From assembly GCF_002944315.1 (NCBI RefSeq), contig NZ_CP024311.1, positions 2,146,501 to 2,210,500 on the forward strand: a DNA stretch of 64,000 nucleotides, written 5' to 3'. A program made the position numbers and the translations under genes. Shown here piece by piece: positions 51,773 to 61,612 of the stretch. The stretch's first letter is position 1; every line of letters starts with the position of its first letter. The DNA is from Rhizobium sp. NXC24. GTDB taxonomy: Bacteria; Pseudomonadota; Alphaproteobacteria; Rhizobiales; Rhizobiaceae. Under the pieces are notes generated by a model, which saw nothing but the letters and a program-made list of their open reading frames with translations, was not told the origin of the DNA and searched no databases.

Positions 51773-54085
51773 ATGGATACGCACGACACATCGAAGGCAG
51801 CCAAGAACATGGCGAGCGGCAATCTCGACGAACAGGCTCTCTTCTTTCATCGCTATCCCCGCCCCGGCAAGCTGGAAATCCAGGCGACGAAGCCGCTCGG
51901 CAACCAGCGTGACCTGGCGCTTGCCTATTCTCCCGGCGTTGCCGCGCCCTGCCTTGCCATCCGCGACAATCCGGAAACGGCTTTCGACTACACCTCGCGC
52001 GGCAATCTCGTCGCGGTCATATCCAATGGTTCGGCCGTCCTCGGTCTCGGCAATATCGGTCCGCTTGCCTCCAAGCCGGTGATGGAAGGCAAGGCCGTAC
52101 TCTTCAAGAAATTTGCCGGCATCGACGTCTTCGACGTCGAAATCGCCGCGCCTACCGTCGATGAGATGGTCAGCACGATTTCGGCGCTGGAGCCGACCTT
52201 CGGCGGCATCAATCTCGAGGACATCAAGGCGCCCGAGTGCTTCGACGTTGAACGTCGCCTGCGTGAGAAGATGGAAATCCCGGTCTTCCACGACGACCAG
52301 CACGGCACTGCCATCATCGTTGCCGCCGCTATTCTCAACGGGCTGGAATTGGCCGGGAAGAAGATCGAGGAGGTCAAGATCGTCGCCTCGGGCGCTGGCG
52401 CCGCCGCGCTCGCCTGCCTCAACCTGCTGGTCATCCTTGGCGCCAAGCGCGAAAACATCTGGGTCCACGATATCGAGGGCCTCGTCTATGAGGGCCGTAC
52501 CGAGCTGATGGACGAATGGAAGTCCATCTACGCGCAGAAGAGCGACAAGCGCGTGCTTGCCGAGTCGATCCCCGGCGCCGACGTCTTTCTGGGCCTCTCC
52601 GCCGCCGGCGTGCTGAAGCCCGAGCTGCTGGAGCAGATGGCGGAAAAGCCGCTGATCATGGCGCTCGCCAATCCGACACCCGAAATCATGCCGGATCTCG
52701 CCCGTGCCGCCCGGCCGGACGCGATGATCTGCACCGGCCGCTCGGATTTTCCGAACCAGGTCAACAACGTCCTCTGTTTCCCCTACATCTTCCGGGGGGC
52801 GCTCGATTGCGGCGCCAAGACGATCAATGAGGAAATGAAGATGGCCGCAGTGCGCGCCATCGCCTCGCTTGCCCGCGAGGAGCCGTCCGATGTCGCCGCC
52901 CGCGCCTATAGCGGCGAAACGCCGGTCTTCGGGCCGAATTATCTGATCCCCTCGCCCTTCGATCCGCGTCTGATCCTGCGCATTGCGCCTGCCGTTGCGA
53001 GAGCTGCGGCCGAAAGCGGCGTGGCCCTGCGCCCCATCGCCGACTTCGACGCCTATATGGACGAACTCAACCGCTTCGTCTTCCGCTCGGGCTTCATCAT
53101 GAAGCCGATCTTCGCCGCCGCGAAGATCGCAGAGCGCAAGCGCGTCGTCTTCTCCGAAGGCGAGGATGAGCGCGTACTGCGCGCTGCCCAGGTTCTTCTC
53201 GAAGAGGGCACCGCTGCTCCGATCCTCATTGGACGTCCCTCCGTTATCGAGACCCGTCTGAAGCGCTATGGCTTGAAGATCCGGCCGAACACCGATTTCG
53301 CCGTCATCAATCCGGAAGACGATCCGCGCTTCCGCGAATATGTCGACCTCTACTTCTCGCTTGTCGGCCGCAGCGGCGTCATTCCGGAAGCGGCGCGAAC
53401 GATCGTACGCACCAACACCACGGTCATCGGCGCCCTGGCAGTAAAGCGCGGCGAAGCCGACGCGCTGATCTGCGGCCTCGAAGGCCGTTACGAGCGCCAT
53501 CTGCGCATCGTCCGCCAGATCATCGGCAAACGCTCCGATGTTCGCGACTTCTCGGCGCTCAGCCTGCTGATCTCGCAGCGTGGCGCGACGTTCTACACCG
53601 ACACCTATGTCAACTTTAATCCGAATGCGGAGGAGATCGCCGAGTCAACGGTGCTGGCGGCCGAAGAAATCAAACGTTTCGGCATCTCGCCCCGCGCCGC
53701 CCTCGTTTCGCATTCGAACTTCGGTTCGCGGGAGTCGGAAAGCGCAACCAAGATGCGCATGGCGCTGGCGCTTGTCCGCGAGATGGCACCGGAGCTGGAA
53801 GTCGACGGCGAAATGCACGGCGACAGCGCTATTTCCGAAAGCCTGCGCCGCCACGTCATGCCCGACAGCACGCTTTCCGGCGAAGCGAACCTGCTCGTCT
53901 TCCCAAATCTTGACGCGGCCAACATCACGCTTGGTGTGGTCAAGACCATGACCGATGGCCTGCATGTCGGCCCGATCCTGCTCGGCACGGCGCTTCCGGC
54001 GCACATCCTGTCGCCCTCCGTCACGTCGCGCGGCGTCGTCAACATGGCGGCCCTTGCTGTGGTCGAGGCTTCTCAGCCGAATTGA
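51773..54085 (+). CDS. maeB: Malic enzyme with C-terminal phosphotransacetylase-like domain
   Basis: 770 residues from ATG 51773 (GGAGAAGCGTG upstream); frame open to 51716. The malic domain (1-~430) has LALAYSPGVAAPCLAI, LKPELLEQMAEKPLIMALANPTPEI, KKFAGIDVFDVEI, and the dinucleotide fold IVASGAGAAALACL. The C-terminal ~330 residues resemble phosphotransacetylase (VFSEGEDERVLRAAQVLLEEG...LLGTALPAHILSPSVTSRGVVNMAAL) but act in regulation and assembly rather than acetyl transfer. It decarboxylates malate to pyruvate. Rhizobia have NAD (Dme) and NADP (Tme) forms; Dme is essential in nodules. The cofactor cannot be settled here. Confidence 0.95.
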   Translation: MDTHDTSKAAKNMASGNLDEQALFFHRYPRPGKLEIQATKPLGNQRDLALAYSPGVAAPCLAIRDNPETAFDYTSRGNLVAVISNGSAVLGLGNIGPLASKPVMEGKAVLFKKFAGIDVFDVEIAAPTVDEMVSTISALEPTFGGINLEDIKAPECFDVERRLREKMEIPVFHDDQHGTAIIVAAAILNGLELAGKKIEEVKIVASGAGAAALACLNLLVILGAKRENIWVHDIEGLVYEGRTELMDEWKSIYAQKSDKRVLAESIPGADVFLGLSAAGVLKPELLEQMAEKPLIMALANPTPEIMPDLARAARPDAMICTGRSDFPNQVNNVLCFPYIFRGALDCGAKTINEEMKMAAVRAIASLAREEPSDVAARAYSGETPVFGPNYLIPSPFDPRLILRIAPAVARAAAESGVALRPIADFDAYMDELNRFVFRSGFIMKPIFAAAKIAERKRVVFSEGEDERVLRAAQVLLEEGTAAPILIGRPSVIETRLKRYGLKIRPNTDFAVINPEDDPRFREYVDLYFSLVGRSGVIPEAARTIVRTNTTVIGALAVKRGEADALICGLEGRYERHLRIVRQIIGKRSDVRDFSALSLLISQRGATFYTDTYVNFNPNAEEIAESTVLAAEEIKRFGISPRAALVSHSNFGSRESESATKMRMALALVREMAPELEVDGEMHGDSAISESLRRHVMPDSTLSGEANLLVFPNLDAANITLGVVKTMTDGLHVGPILLGTALPAHILSPSVTSRGVVNMAALAVVEASQPN

Positions 54086-54088
54086 GCG

Positions 54089-54134
54089 AATAGCTCGTCG
54101 CGGCCGTCCTCTGAGGCGGCCCCGACGAGCTATT
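54089..54134 (+). other. Long hairpin after maeB
   Basis: AATAGCTCGTCG (54089-54100) pairs with CGACGAGCTATT (54123-54134), extended inward by GGCCG/CGGCC after one C-C mismatch, giving about 17 bp. No U tract follows, so it may be a stabiliser or part of a Rho-dependent end. Confidence 0.6.
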
Positions 54135-54314
54135 GGCGGCCGGATTCAACTACAGCCCGGCGATCTCACCAGGCGGTGACAAGTGGCGGCCTGAGCCGCA
54201 TCCGCGATCATTTCGCAAGAATTTTCCCACCCGAACCGTATTTCTGATAGGTTTGTTGTTAAGCTCCACGCTGTATCGTTTTTCAAAGTCGAACCGCTTT
54301 CGAAGAGCAAAATC

Positions 54315-55073
54315 GTGAACCGCGGCAGAAATTACGTCTCTTGTCTTTTACTGTCCCTGCTGGCTGCATCGCCGGCTTTTGCACAGACGAATACCATCTG
54401 CGACGAACTGCATGGCCGGTATGCTAATATCACGGAAGTCGTCGGCGCCAGCACTGAGACACGGCAGCTTTCGCGCGCCATCGCCCAACAAAATACCATG
54501 ATCCGCCGGCTCAAGAGCGATATGCGTATTCAGGGCTGCTCTTACGACAGCAGCATGGTGAATATCGGCGGCTCAGGCGATAGCGGCGACTGCGATGAAA
54601 TGGAGAACTCGCTGGACCGCATGGAGCAGGACCTGGGTTCACTGATGGATGAACGTGAGCTGAGCTTGACCCGGATCGACGCTGAAAGGGCACAGCGTCG
54701 GCAATTGCTCATTGCCATGCAACGGCAGGGCTGCAACGCCCCGGCGTCGGCCCAGCCGGACACTGTTATCAATACCCGACTGAAGCCGGAACCCTATGCG
54801 CCACAAGAACAGTCGCTGGCGGAACCGGAAAGCTCGGTGACGACCATCGAGACGCAGAAGCCCCGGACAGACGCGACACTCCCACAACGGCAGATGCCGG
54901 CGACACCGGCACCGTCGATTACCCAAATTCAGCCCAGACAAATGCCAGCGGACCGGCCTTACGATCCCTCAGCAAACAAGGTGCGCCAGGTCGGGCCGCA
55001 ATTCCTCGCGACCGACCAGGGCAGCCTCGATCTCAAACATCCAAAGGCGGCTGGTCCTCAACCGGCACAATAG
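54315..55073 (+). CDS. Secreted coiled-coil hypothetical protein
   Basis: 252 residues from a GTG at 54315 with a signal peptide (MNRGRNYVSCLLLSLLAASPAFA). Two helical, Cys-containing segments follow (ICDELHGRYANITEVVGASTETRQLSRAIAQQNTMIRRLKSDMRIQGC; MENSLDRMEQDLGSLMDERELSLTRIDAERAQRRQLLIAMQRQGC). The tail is rich in Pro and Gln and probably disordered. The four Cys may form disulfides in the periplasm. Function unknown. Its last 41 nt overlap the convergent ankyrin gene. Confidence 0.75.
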   Translation: MNRGRNYVSCLLLSLLAASPAFAQTNTICDELHGRYANITEVVGASTETRQLSRAIAQQNTMIRRLKSDMRIQGCSYDSSMVNIGGSGDSGDCDEMENSLDRMEQDLGSLMDERELSLTRIDAERAQRRQLLIAMQRQGCNAPASAQPDTVINTRLKPEPYAPQEQSLAEPESSVTTIETQKPRTDATLPQRQMPATPAPSITQIQPRQMPADRPYDPSANKVRQVGPQFLATDQGSLDLKHPKAAGPQPAQ

Positions 55074-56811
55074 GCGCTTTGAGCAGCGAGACGATCGCCT
55101 CATTGCCTGTCTCCCGCGCTAGATCCCTGTATGAGCGGCCGGATGCATCCCTCACCGAACGATCCGCGCCGCGCTCCAGCAGAAGGCGCATCGCATCGAC
55201 TTGAGCATTGCGGATCGCAAAGCCGAGCGGCGTCAACCAGTCGCGCTCTGCGCTCGCCTGTCCGTGTGGACGGAAATCGCCGAAGCGGATGTTCATCCGG
55301 TCAGGATGCGTATTCAGATATGCGGCCAATCGCTCAACTTGGCCAAAGGCAGCCGCGGCAAAGATATCGAGTGGTTGTGTCTTCAAGAATTCAACCATCT
55401 CCTCCTTGCCGTTATACTCCGCCCAATCGATCGGCGGTGAATAGTAATAGGCATCGCGGATGGAGGTGTCGGCCCCATGCTCGATCAGCAGCTTCGCCAT
55501 ATCGATGTGGCCATGCAAGGCAGCCTCATGCAGCGGCGTGCGGCTGGTCATGGCGTTGACGTCGAGGCCGAGCGCCAGCATGCGGCGGACGGGCTCGAAG
55601 GCATTGTCCGCCGCAGCTTCGTGCAGCATTGCTGGGTGGGTTCGCCGCATCGCCGCGGGAATGTCGAGGTCCGGCACCATTCGTCTCATTTGGTCAATCG
55701 ATATTTCGCCGGTCATTATTTGAAGGTAAAGCCAATCCTCCTGCTTCAAGCGAACGGCAACAGCGCCCTTCTGTACAAGGTATAGCGCAAGATCCTTGTC
55801 GTCACCGATCCGCGCCCATTCGAAGGGCGTTCGGCCATTGACCGGCTTGTTGACGTCAGCCCCATTCTCGACCAGCAGCCTGACGCGCGCGCCCATGCGC
55901 TTTTCACAGGCCCAAGCCAGTTGATAGTCGAACACCGTCTGCGAATTCGCCACCATCAGACCGTCTTCGCGCACCAGCCAATTGTTCTTGTCGGCGGCGG
56001 AAAGCCCGTATTCAAGCAGCAATTCCAGGCAGGAATTGTCGGGCTCGAACATCCGGTTATAGAGCGCCTGGCTGTCATTCACTTCCGCGCCGGCGTCGAG
56101 CAATAGGCGCGCGAAAGCCTCCCAATCAGGGTGTGGCGGCTGCCGGACCTTGCCGGCTTCGCCCTCTCCGAAGACGCCGGTCAACGCCGTGAAGCGATAT
56201 TGGCCGCCGTCGAGGAAGAAGGCGTCGGGACCGGCCCCACGCTCGACAAGGACTCGCGCCGCCGACAAGCTGGACCGACCGGGCAAACGAGCATAGGCGG
56301 CATAGAGCAAGGGCGGCCAATCGTAAGGCCCGCCTTTCCGATCGAGAAGCTGTGGCTGGCGATCGAGCCAGCGCGCCACACCGGCGGCGTCGCCAAGCGC
56401 CGCGGCAATGTAGATGCTGTCCCCGGTAATTTCAGGATGAGCCTCCAGCAATTGCAGCGCCTCCTCGAAGCGTGCCGGATCTGCCGGAACATGGGAGAAA
56501 TAGGAAACCGTCGCCAGCGACAGGAATTGATTGGCAAGCTGATCTAGGGGAGTTTGCTCGCGATTGGCGCCTTCCAGATGCGCCTTGAGTTTCGTCCAGC
56601 TTGAGAAGCCATATTCGCGGGCAAGAACAAGCTGGATGTCCTGAAGCCCGACTTCGAGCGCATCGGCGAAATACGGTGCGACGCGACTGCGTGCCGATGA
56701 ATCACCGGAATGAACGGCTTTCAGAAAAGCCTTGGCCTGTTTTTTCAGGGAATCGACGGTGGCATTGCCCGCCAGAGAGCGCGTGGTCACGAAAGACCTC
56801 CTTTCATTCAC
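55033..56811 (-). CDS. Ankyrin repeat protein
   Basis: 592 residues. The N-terminal ~80 residues (DSLKKQAKAFLKAVHSGDSSARSRV...YGFSSWTKLKAHLE) form a helical module common at the start of such proteins. Ankyrin repeats follow, clearest in NAMTSRTPLHEAALHGHIDMAKLLIEHGADTSIRDA, VNKPVNGRTPFEWARIGDDKDLALYLVQKGA and LGFAIRNAQVDAMRLLLERGADRSVRDASG. No signal peptide or catalytic domain. A protein-binding scaffold is likely; the partner is unknown. SD AAAGGAGG before ATG 56811. Confidence 0.9.
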   Translation of the reverse strand: MNERRSFVTTRSLAGNATVDSLKKQAKAFLKAVHSGDSSARSRVAPYFADALEVGLQDIQLVLAREYGFSSWTKLKAHLEGANREQTPLDQLANQFLSLATVSYFSHVPADPARFEEALQLLEAHPEITGDSIYIAAALGDAAGVARWLDRQPQLLDRKGGPYDWPPLLYAAYARLPGRSSLSAARVLVERGAGPDAFFLDGGQYRFTALTGVFGEGEAGKVRQPPHPDWEAFARLLLDAGAEVNDSQALYNRMFEPDNSCLELLLEYGLSAADKNNWLVREDGLMVANSQTVFDYQLAWACEKRMGARVRLLVENGADVNKPVNGRTPFEWARIGDDKDLALYLVQKGAVAVRLKQEDWLYLQIMTGEISIDQMRRMVPDLDIPAAMRRTHPAMLHEAAADNAFEPVRRMLALGLDVNAMTSRTPLHEAALHGHIDMAKLLIEHGADTSIRDAYYYSPPIDWAEYNGKEEMVEFLKTQPLDIFAAAAFGQVERLAAYLNTHPDRMNIRFGDFRPHGQASAERDWLTPLGFAIRNAQVDAMRLLLERGADRSVRDASGRSYRDLARETGNEAIVSLLKAPIVPVEDQPPLDV

Positions 56812-56956
56812 GTCCGGTATCCGCGCCCACAGACTGAAAAGAGGTGTGGCAGTCTTACGTTCTATACATCAGGTGGGCCTTGCCCTTCCCGCGGATCGGA
56901 TGCGCCCTGCGAACGATCCGGAACTTATCGCGAGCCGTCTGGCCTGTCCAGAGCGA

Positions 56957-57784
56957 TCAGGCCGGCTCGTAGCGGACATAGGCGAACTCATCGCCATTGG
57001 GCGCCCAGTTCGGCACATTGATCGTCCCCTGCCCGCCGAAGAGCTCGAACAGCGTCGTCAGATTGCCGCCATCCATATCCATCAGCCGCAGCCGGACATG
57101 GAGATCGCGCGGATGGTCGAAGACATCTGGATCGTAGGAGATCAGCACGACCTTATCGTTCTTCGGCGACGGATGGGCGAACCAGTTACCGTAGTTGTCG
57201 TTGGTGATCTGTTGTAGCCCGGTCCCATCGGGATGGATGCGCCATATCTGCATCAGACCAGTGCGGCTGGAGTTGAAATAGATCCATTGCCCATCGGCGG
57301 AATAGTCAGGGCCGTCATTGCGTCCCTCGCCATGCGTCAGCCGTGTCTCTTCGCCGCCGTCGATCGAGATCGTATAGATATCGAAGATATCGTCACGAAT
57401 GCCGCAATAGGAAAACCGCCGCCCATCGGGCGACCAGCCATGCCAATAGGAGGGCAAATTGCGCGTTACCTGTCGCGGCGTACCGCCTTCGGCCGGCAGC
57501 ACATAGATGCAAGACTTGCCGTGTTCCGTCTTGTCGGAAATGACGATCAGCGAACCGTCGGGCGATATGCCGTGATCGTTGTTGCAGAGCGTCGCGAAAC
57601 CGGTATCGACCTGAACGGCCTCGGCCTTGCCGTCTAGCGGAAGCCGATAAAGCAGGCCATCGCCGTTCAGCAGGAGGTGGCGCCCATCCGGCGAAAAGTT
57701 CGGCGCCTCGACCAGCCGCTCGGTCTGCCAGACGACGCGGTTTTCACCGGTGCGGATATTGTAGATCTCGACCGAGCTGCGCAT
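56957..57784 (-). CDS. TolB-like beta-propeller (WD40/PD40) protein
   Basis: 275 residues from ATG 57784 (GGAGAGGCA upstream); frame open to 57817. Repeated blade motifs are visible: APNFSPDGRHLLLNG, HGISPDGSLIVISD, HGWSPDGRRFSYCG, GPDYSADGQWIYFNSSRTG, FAHPSPKNDKVVLIS and VPNWAPNGDEFAYV. This is the six-blade TolB-type propeller. No signal peptide, so it is probably cytoplasmic, unlike TolB itself. It follows nadE by 29 bp and may be cotranscribed. Confidence 0.87.
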   Translation of the reverse strand: MRSSVEIYNIRTGENRVVWQTERLVEAPNFSPDGRHLLLNGDGLLYRLPLDGKAEAVQVDTGFATLCNNDHGISPDGSLIVISDKTEHGKSCIYVLPAEGGTPRQVTRNLPSYWHGWSPDGRRFSYCGIRDDIFDIYTISIDGGEETRLTHGEGRNDGPDYSADGQWIYFNSSRTGLMQIWRIHPDGTGLQQITNDNYGNWFAHPSPKNDKVVLISYDPDVFDHPRDLHVRLRLMDMDGGNLTTLFELFGGQGTINVPNWAPNGDEFAYVRYEPA

Positions 57785-57813
57785 TGCCTCTCCATTCGCC
57801 ACGGGCGTTGCGA

Positions 57814-59493
57814 TCAACGATCGCGGAACCGGTTGGTGATCGGATAGCGCCGATCGCGACCGAAATTCTTCTTGGTGATCTTCACGCCCGGTGCCGACTG
57901 GCGGCGCTTGTATTCGGCGAGATAAAGCAGATGCTCGACGCGGTGGACGGTTGCGACGTCATGCCCGCGCGCAACGATCTCCTCGACCGCCATTTCCTTT
58001 TCCACCAGGCACTCGAGGATGTCGTCGAGCACCGGATAGGGCGGCAGCGAATCCTGGTCCGTCTGGTTCGGCCGCAGCTCGGCAGACGGCGCCTTGTCGA
58101 TGATGTTGAACGGGATCACCTCGCCCGATGGGCCAAGCGCTCCCGGCGGCACATGCAGATTGCGCCAGCGCGACAGCGCATAGACCTGCATCTTGTAGAG
58201 ATCCTTGATCGGATTGAAGCCGCCGTTCATGTCGCCATAGAGCGTGGCATATCCAACAGACATTTCCGACTTGTTGCCCGTGGTCACCACCATCGAGCCG
58301 AATTTGTTGGAAATCGCCATGAGAATGGTGCCGCGGGCACGGCTCTGCAGATTTTCCTCGGTAATGCCGCTGTCGGTCCCTTCGAATAGATCGGAAAGCG
58401 CCGAGGTGAAGCCGGTCACCGGCTCCTCGATCGGCACGATGTCGTAGCGGCAGCCGAGTGCCTTGGCGCAATCGGCCGCATCCTTCAGGGAATCTTCCGA
58501 TGTATAACGGTAGGGCAGCATGACGGTACGCACGCGCTCCTCGCCCAGCGCATCGACGGCAATCGCAGCGCAGATCGCCGAGTCGATGCCGCCGGAAAGA
58601 CCAAGCACGACCGATTTGAAGCCGTTCTTGTTCACATAGTCGCGGAAACCCAGCAGGCAGGCGCGATAATCTGCCTCCTCGCCTTCCGGAATATGCGCCA
58701 TCGGACCCTCGGCGCAATGCCAGCCATTGCCGTTCTTCTTCCAGCTCGTCACCGCCAACGCGGTTTCGAACTGGCTCATCTGGAAGGCCAGAGTTTTGTC
58801 GGCGTTGAAGCCGAAGCTTGCACCGTCGAAAACCAGTTCGTCCTGACCGCCAACCTGGGCCGCAAAGATGAGCGGCAAACCCGACTCGATCACTTGCCGT
58901 AACGCGACCTGGTGACGGACATCGACCTTGCCGCGATAGTAGGGCGAGCCGTTCGGAACCAGAAGAATTTCCGCCCCGCTTTCGGCTAGCGTTTCGCAGA
59001 TGCCGAGATCGTTCCAGATTTCCTCGCAAATGGGGATACCGATGCGAACACCCCGAAAATTGACCGGCCCCGCAACGGTACCTTCATCGAAGACCCGCTT
59101 CTCGTCGAACTCGCCATAGTTCGGCAGATCGACCTTGTCTCTGATGAAGATGATCTTGCCGCCGTCGAGCACAGCGACCGAATTGTAGCGACCGGTGTCG
59201 TCCTGGCGGGGAAAGCCGATGACAACGCCCGGGCCGCCATCGACAGTATCCGCAGCAAGGCTCTCCACAGCTTTCCGGCAGGCGCGGATAAAGGCCGGTT
59301 TCAACACCAGATCCTCCGGCGGATAACCGGAGATGAACAGCTCCGTCAGCAACACGAGCTGCGCGCCCTCGCGCGCCGCCTCGGCCCGCGCTTCCCGCGC
59401 CTTGGCAAGGTTGCCGGAGACATCGCCGACTGTCGGGTTGAGTTGCGCGACAGCGATGCGGATGGTCTGGGTGATGGGGCTTTGTTCTGTCAT
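57814..59493 (-). CDS. nadE: Glutamine-dependent NAD+ synthase
   Basis: 559 residues. The N-terminal nitrilase-type amidase supplies ammonia, with its triad in LLTELFISGYPPEDL (Glu), RDKVDLPNYGEFDEKRVF (Lys) and IGIPICEEIWND (Cys). The C-terminal ATP pyrophosphatase has the P-loop GLSGGIDSAICAAIA and GNKSEMSVGYATLYGDMNGGFNPIKDLYK. It turns nicotinate adenine dinucleotide into NAD using glutamine and ATP. Length fits the two-domain bacterial form. Confidence 0.97.
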   Translation of the reverse strand: MTEQSPITQTIRIAVAQLNPTVGDVSGNLAKAREARAEAAREGAQLVLLTELFISGYPPEDLVLKPAFIRACRKAVESLAADTVDGGPGVVIGFPRQDDTGRYNSVAVLDGGKIIFIRDKVDLPNYGEFDEKRVFDEGTVAGPVNFRGVRIGIPICEEIWNDLGICETLAESGAEILLVPNGSPYYRGKVDVRHQVALRQVIESGLPLIFAAQVGGQDELVFDGASFGFNADKTLAFQMSQFETALAVTSWKKNGNGWHCAEGPMAHIPEGEEADYRACLLGFRDYVNKNGFKSVVLGLSGGIDSAICAAIAVDALGEERVRTVMLPYRYTSEDSLKDAADCAKALGCRYDIVPIEEPVTGFTSALSDLFEGTDSGITEENLQSRARGTILMAISNKFGSMVVTTGNKSEMSVGYATLYGDMNGGFNPIKDLYKMQVYALSRWRNLHVPPGALGPSGEVIPFNIIDKAPSAELRPNQTDQDSLPPYPVLDDILECLVEKEMAVEEIVARGHDVATVHRVEHLLYLAEYKRRQSAPGVKITKKNFGRDRRYPITNRFRDR

Positions 59494-59683
59494 GCCATAT
59501 ATTTAGCGAGCGCCACCCCGTTCCGCAACAGCCTTCGGCCCTCTTCAAGCGCCAAAGATGGCGCTGCTCTTAGAGGACATATTTCGCCACCAAAAAATAC
59601 TAAGTAAGCCTTGCGGTTCAGCCGCCATTCATGACAGAGAGGCGACAATTATGTGACGGTTTTGTAACAATTGGAGAGGGCCG

Positions 59684-61612
59684 TTGGTCGCCTTGATCCC
59701 CAGTTCCGTGTTGGCTGGCAGATTTGCCATTCTGCAAAAGCTTGGTGCGACGAGCCGACGATCGACGGTTTTACGCCAGCTTCAGAGCCTTGCGCTGACC
59801 TTCCTGCTTGCGCTCTTCACCGTCATCGCCGTCGAGTGGATTGCGCGTGGTGAGCTGACGGATCTTCCCGGCTATTTCGATTCGCCTATTCATCCCGGCT
59901 TCACCACGATCGGCATCGTCATGCTCCTGATGCTGGCGCTTGACGCCGTGTTCGGCCGCGCGCATCCATCGATCTTGGTGGTTGTGCCTCTGGTGCTGGT
60001 TCCGGCCCTTATCTCCAACCAGAAACAGTATTATCTTTCCGATCCCCTCTATCCTTCGGATTTCCTTTTTGCGCACCAGATCCTGGAACTCATGCCGGTG
60101 ATCGTGCGCGAGCGCCCGTGGACCGCGGTTGCGGTCGCTGTCGGCGTCATCGCCTCGATTGTCGCGCTCGCCTTCCTCTGGCGCTACGCCTGGCGACATG
60201 CGACAGCGCTTTCGCGCAATGAGAGGGTTGCGCGGCTCTCCGTCTGCCTGCCGCTCATGACCGTCTTCGTCTCGCAGATGGATCCGACGCAAAATTCGTT
60301 CATCCGCGAAAAACTGCGCATCATCCCCATCGTCTGGGATCAGAAGGAAAATTACGCTTACAACGGCTTCATCATCGCCTTCTCGCTCAATCTGCCGATG
60401 GCGGACGTCAAAGCGCCTGGCGGATATGGACAAAATGCGATCGACGCCATACCCGCCCGCAATTATGGCTATCTTTCCGGCCCACGCGAAAAGCCCGACA
60501 TCATCATGCTGATGAGCGAGTCTTTTTGGGATCCGACAAGGCTTTCCAATCTGACCTTCACGCCCGATCCCATGCCGAACATCCGCGCGGCGCAGTCGGG
60601 CTATGTCTTCTCTCCCGAATTCGGCGGCATGACCGCCAATGTCGAGTTCGAGGCACTGACCGGCTTCTCCAACGCCTTCCTGCCCTATGGCAGCATTCCC
60701 TATCAGCAATATGTCCGCCGGCCGATGCCCTCACTTGCCACCTTCTTCCGCGGCGAAGGCTATGCAGCGCGTTCCATCCATCCGTTCAGCGGCTGGTTCT
60801 GGAACCGCAACGAAGTCTACAAGGCTTTTGGTTTCGAGGAGTTCCGCACCGAGGAGACCATGCCGCCTATGGAAAAACGCGGCCTTTTTGCCTCCGACGA
60901 CTCGCTGATGAAGGAGATCATGCGCGAGGGCGACGCCATGGAGCGGCCGTTTTTCTTCTTCGCCGTCACCCTGCAGGGTCACGGTCCCTATGATGCGCAT
61001 CGCTACGCCGAGAATACGGTCGATATCAAAGGCGATCTGAGCGACGCCGATCGCGACACGCTCGCGACCTATGCGCAAGGCGTTCGGGAAGCCGACCAGA
61101 GCTTGAAAACGCTGATGGATTGGGCTTCGAAGCGCGATCGCGAGACGATTATCGTCCTCTGGGGCGATCATCTGCCGCCGCTTGGCACGGTCTATCCGGA
61201 TACGAATTACATGCCCGAACAGGTGGCGACCCGAAAAGCGTCGCTCGATGTGATGAAGCGGCAGCATGAAACACCGCTGGTCATCTGGTCGAGCAAAAAG
61301 GGCGTGCGCAGGGATGTTGGAACGATCAGCCCGTCGCAACTGCCCTATCATATCCTGAAGACCGCCGGCTACGAGCATCCTTTCTACACCGGCTTTCTCG
61401 GCCGCTTGCAGAAGAAATACACCATCATCGATCGCTATCAGCTCGCGACGCGCGACAATCAGGCGTTTCCGGATTGGGCTCGCAAAGAGCAAAACCTCGA
61501 TCCGCTGATACGCGACTACCGCTCTCTACAGCATGACATGATGTTCGGACATGAATATGGGCTCGACCGCTTCTTCCCATCAAATGCCTGGCTGGTCAGC
61601 CAGGGCAGTTAG
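59684..61612 (+). CDS. MdoB/LTA-synthase-like phosphotransferase (sulfatase fold)
   Basis: 642 residues from a TTG at 59684, well supported by GGAGAGG 4 nt upstream. Four or five N-terminal membrane helices (first around LTFLLALFTVIAVEWI) precede an extracytoplasmic sulfatase-fold domain. IIMLMSESFWDPTRL, EFGGMTANVEFEALTGF (with the candidate Thr nucleophile) and VLWGDHLPP (metal Asp-His) match LtaS/MdoB. In rhizobia such enzymes (CgmB-like) move phosphoglycerol from phosphatidylglycerol onto periplasmic cyclic glucans. That role is inferred from family only; no glucan gene is adjacent. Confidence 0.9.
   Translation: MVALIPSSVLAGRFAILQKLGATSRRSTVLRQLQSLALTFLLALFTVIAVEWIARGELTDLPGYFDSPIHPGFTTIGIVMLLMLALDAVFGRAHPSILVVVPLVLVPALISNQKQYYLSDPLYPSDFLFAHQILELMPVIVRERPWTAVAVAVGVIASIVALAFLWRYAWRHATALSRNERVARLSVCLPLMTVFVSQMDPTQNSFIREKLRIIPIVWDQKENYAYNGFIIAFSLNLPMADVKAPGGYGQNAIDAIPARNYGYLSGPREKPDIIMLMSESFWDPTRLSNLTFTPDPMPNIRAAQSGYVFSPEFGGMTANVEFEALTGFSNAFLPYGSIPYQQYVRRPMPSLATFFRGEGYAARSIHPFSGWFWNRNEVYKAFGFEEFRTEETMPPMEKRGLFASDDSLMKEIMREGDAMERPFFFFAVTLQGHGPYDAHRYAENTVDIKGDLSDADRDTLATYAQGVREADQSLKTLMDWASKRDRETIIVLWGDHLPPLGTVYPDTNYMPEQVATRKASLDVMKRQHETPLVIWSSKKGVRRDVGTISPSQLPYHILKTAGYEHPFYTGFLGRLQKKYTIIDRYQLATRDNQAFPDWARKEQNLDPLIRDYRSLQHDMMFGHEYGLDRFFPSNAWLVSQGS

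Noticed and set aside
51584..53500. A 638-codon minus-strand frame over maeB
   Set aside because: The + strand encodes an intact, well-known malic enzyme; the antisense frame is a shadow.
54315..55073. Possible frameshifted or broken gene because of the 41-nt overlap with the ankyrin gene
   Set aside because: Both frames are complete with plausible starts and ends; a short convergent overlap is enough to explain it.
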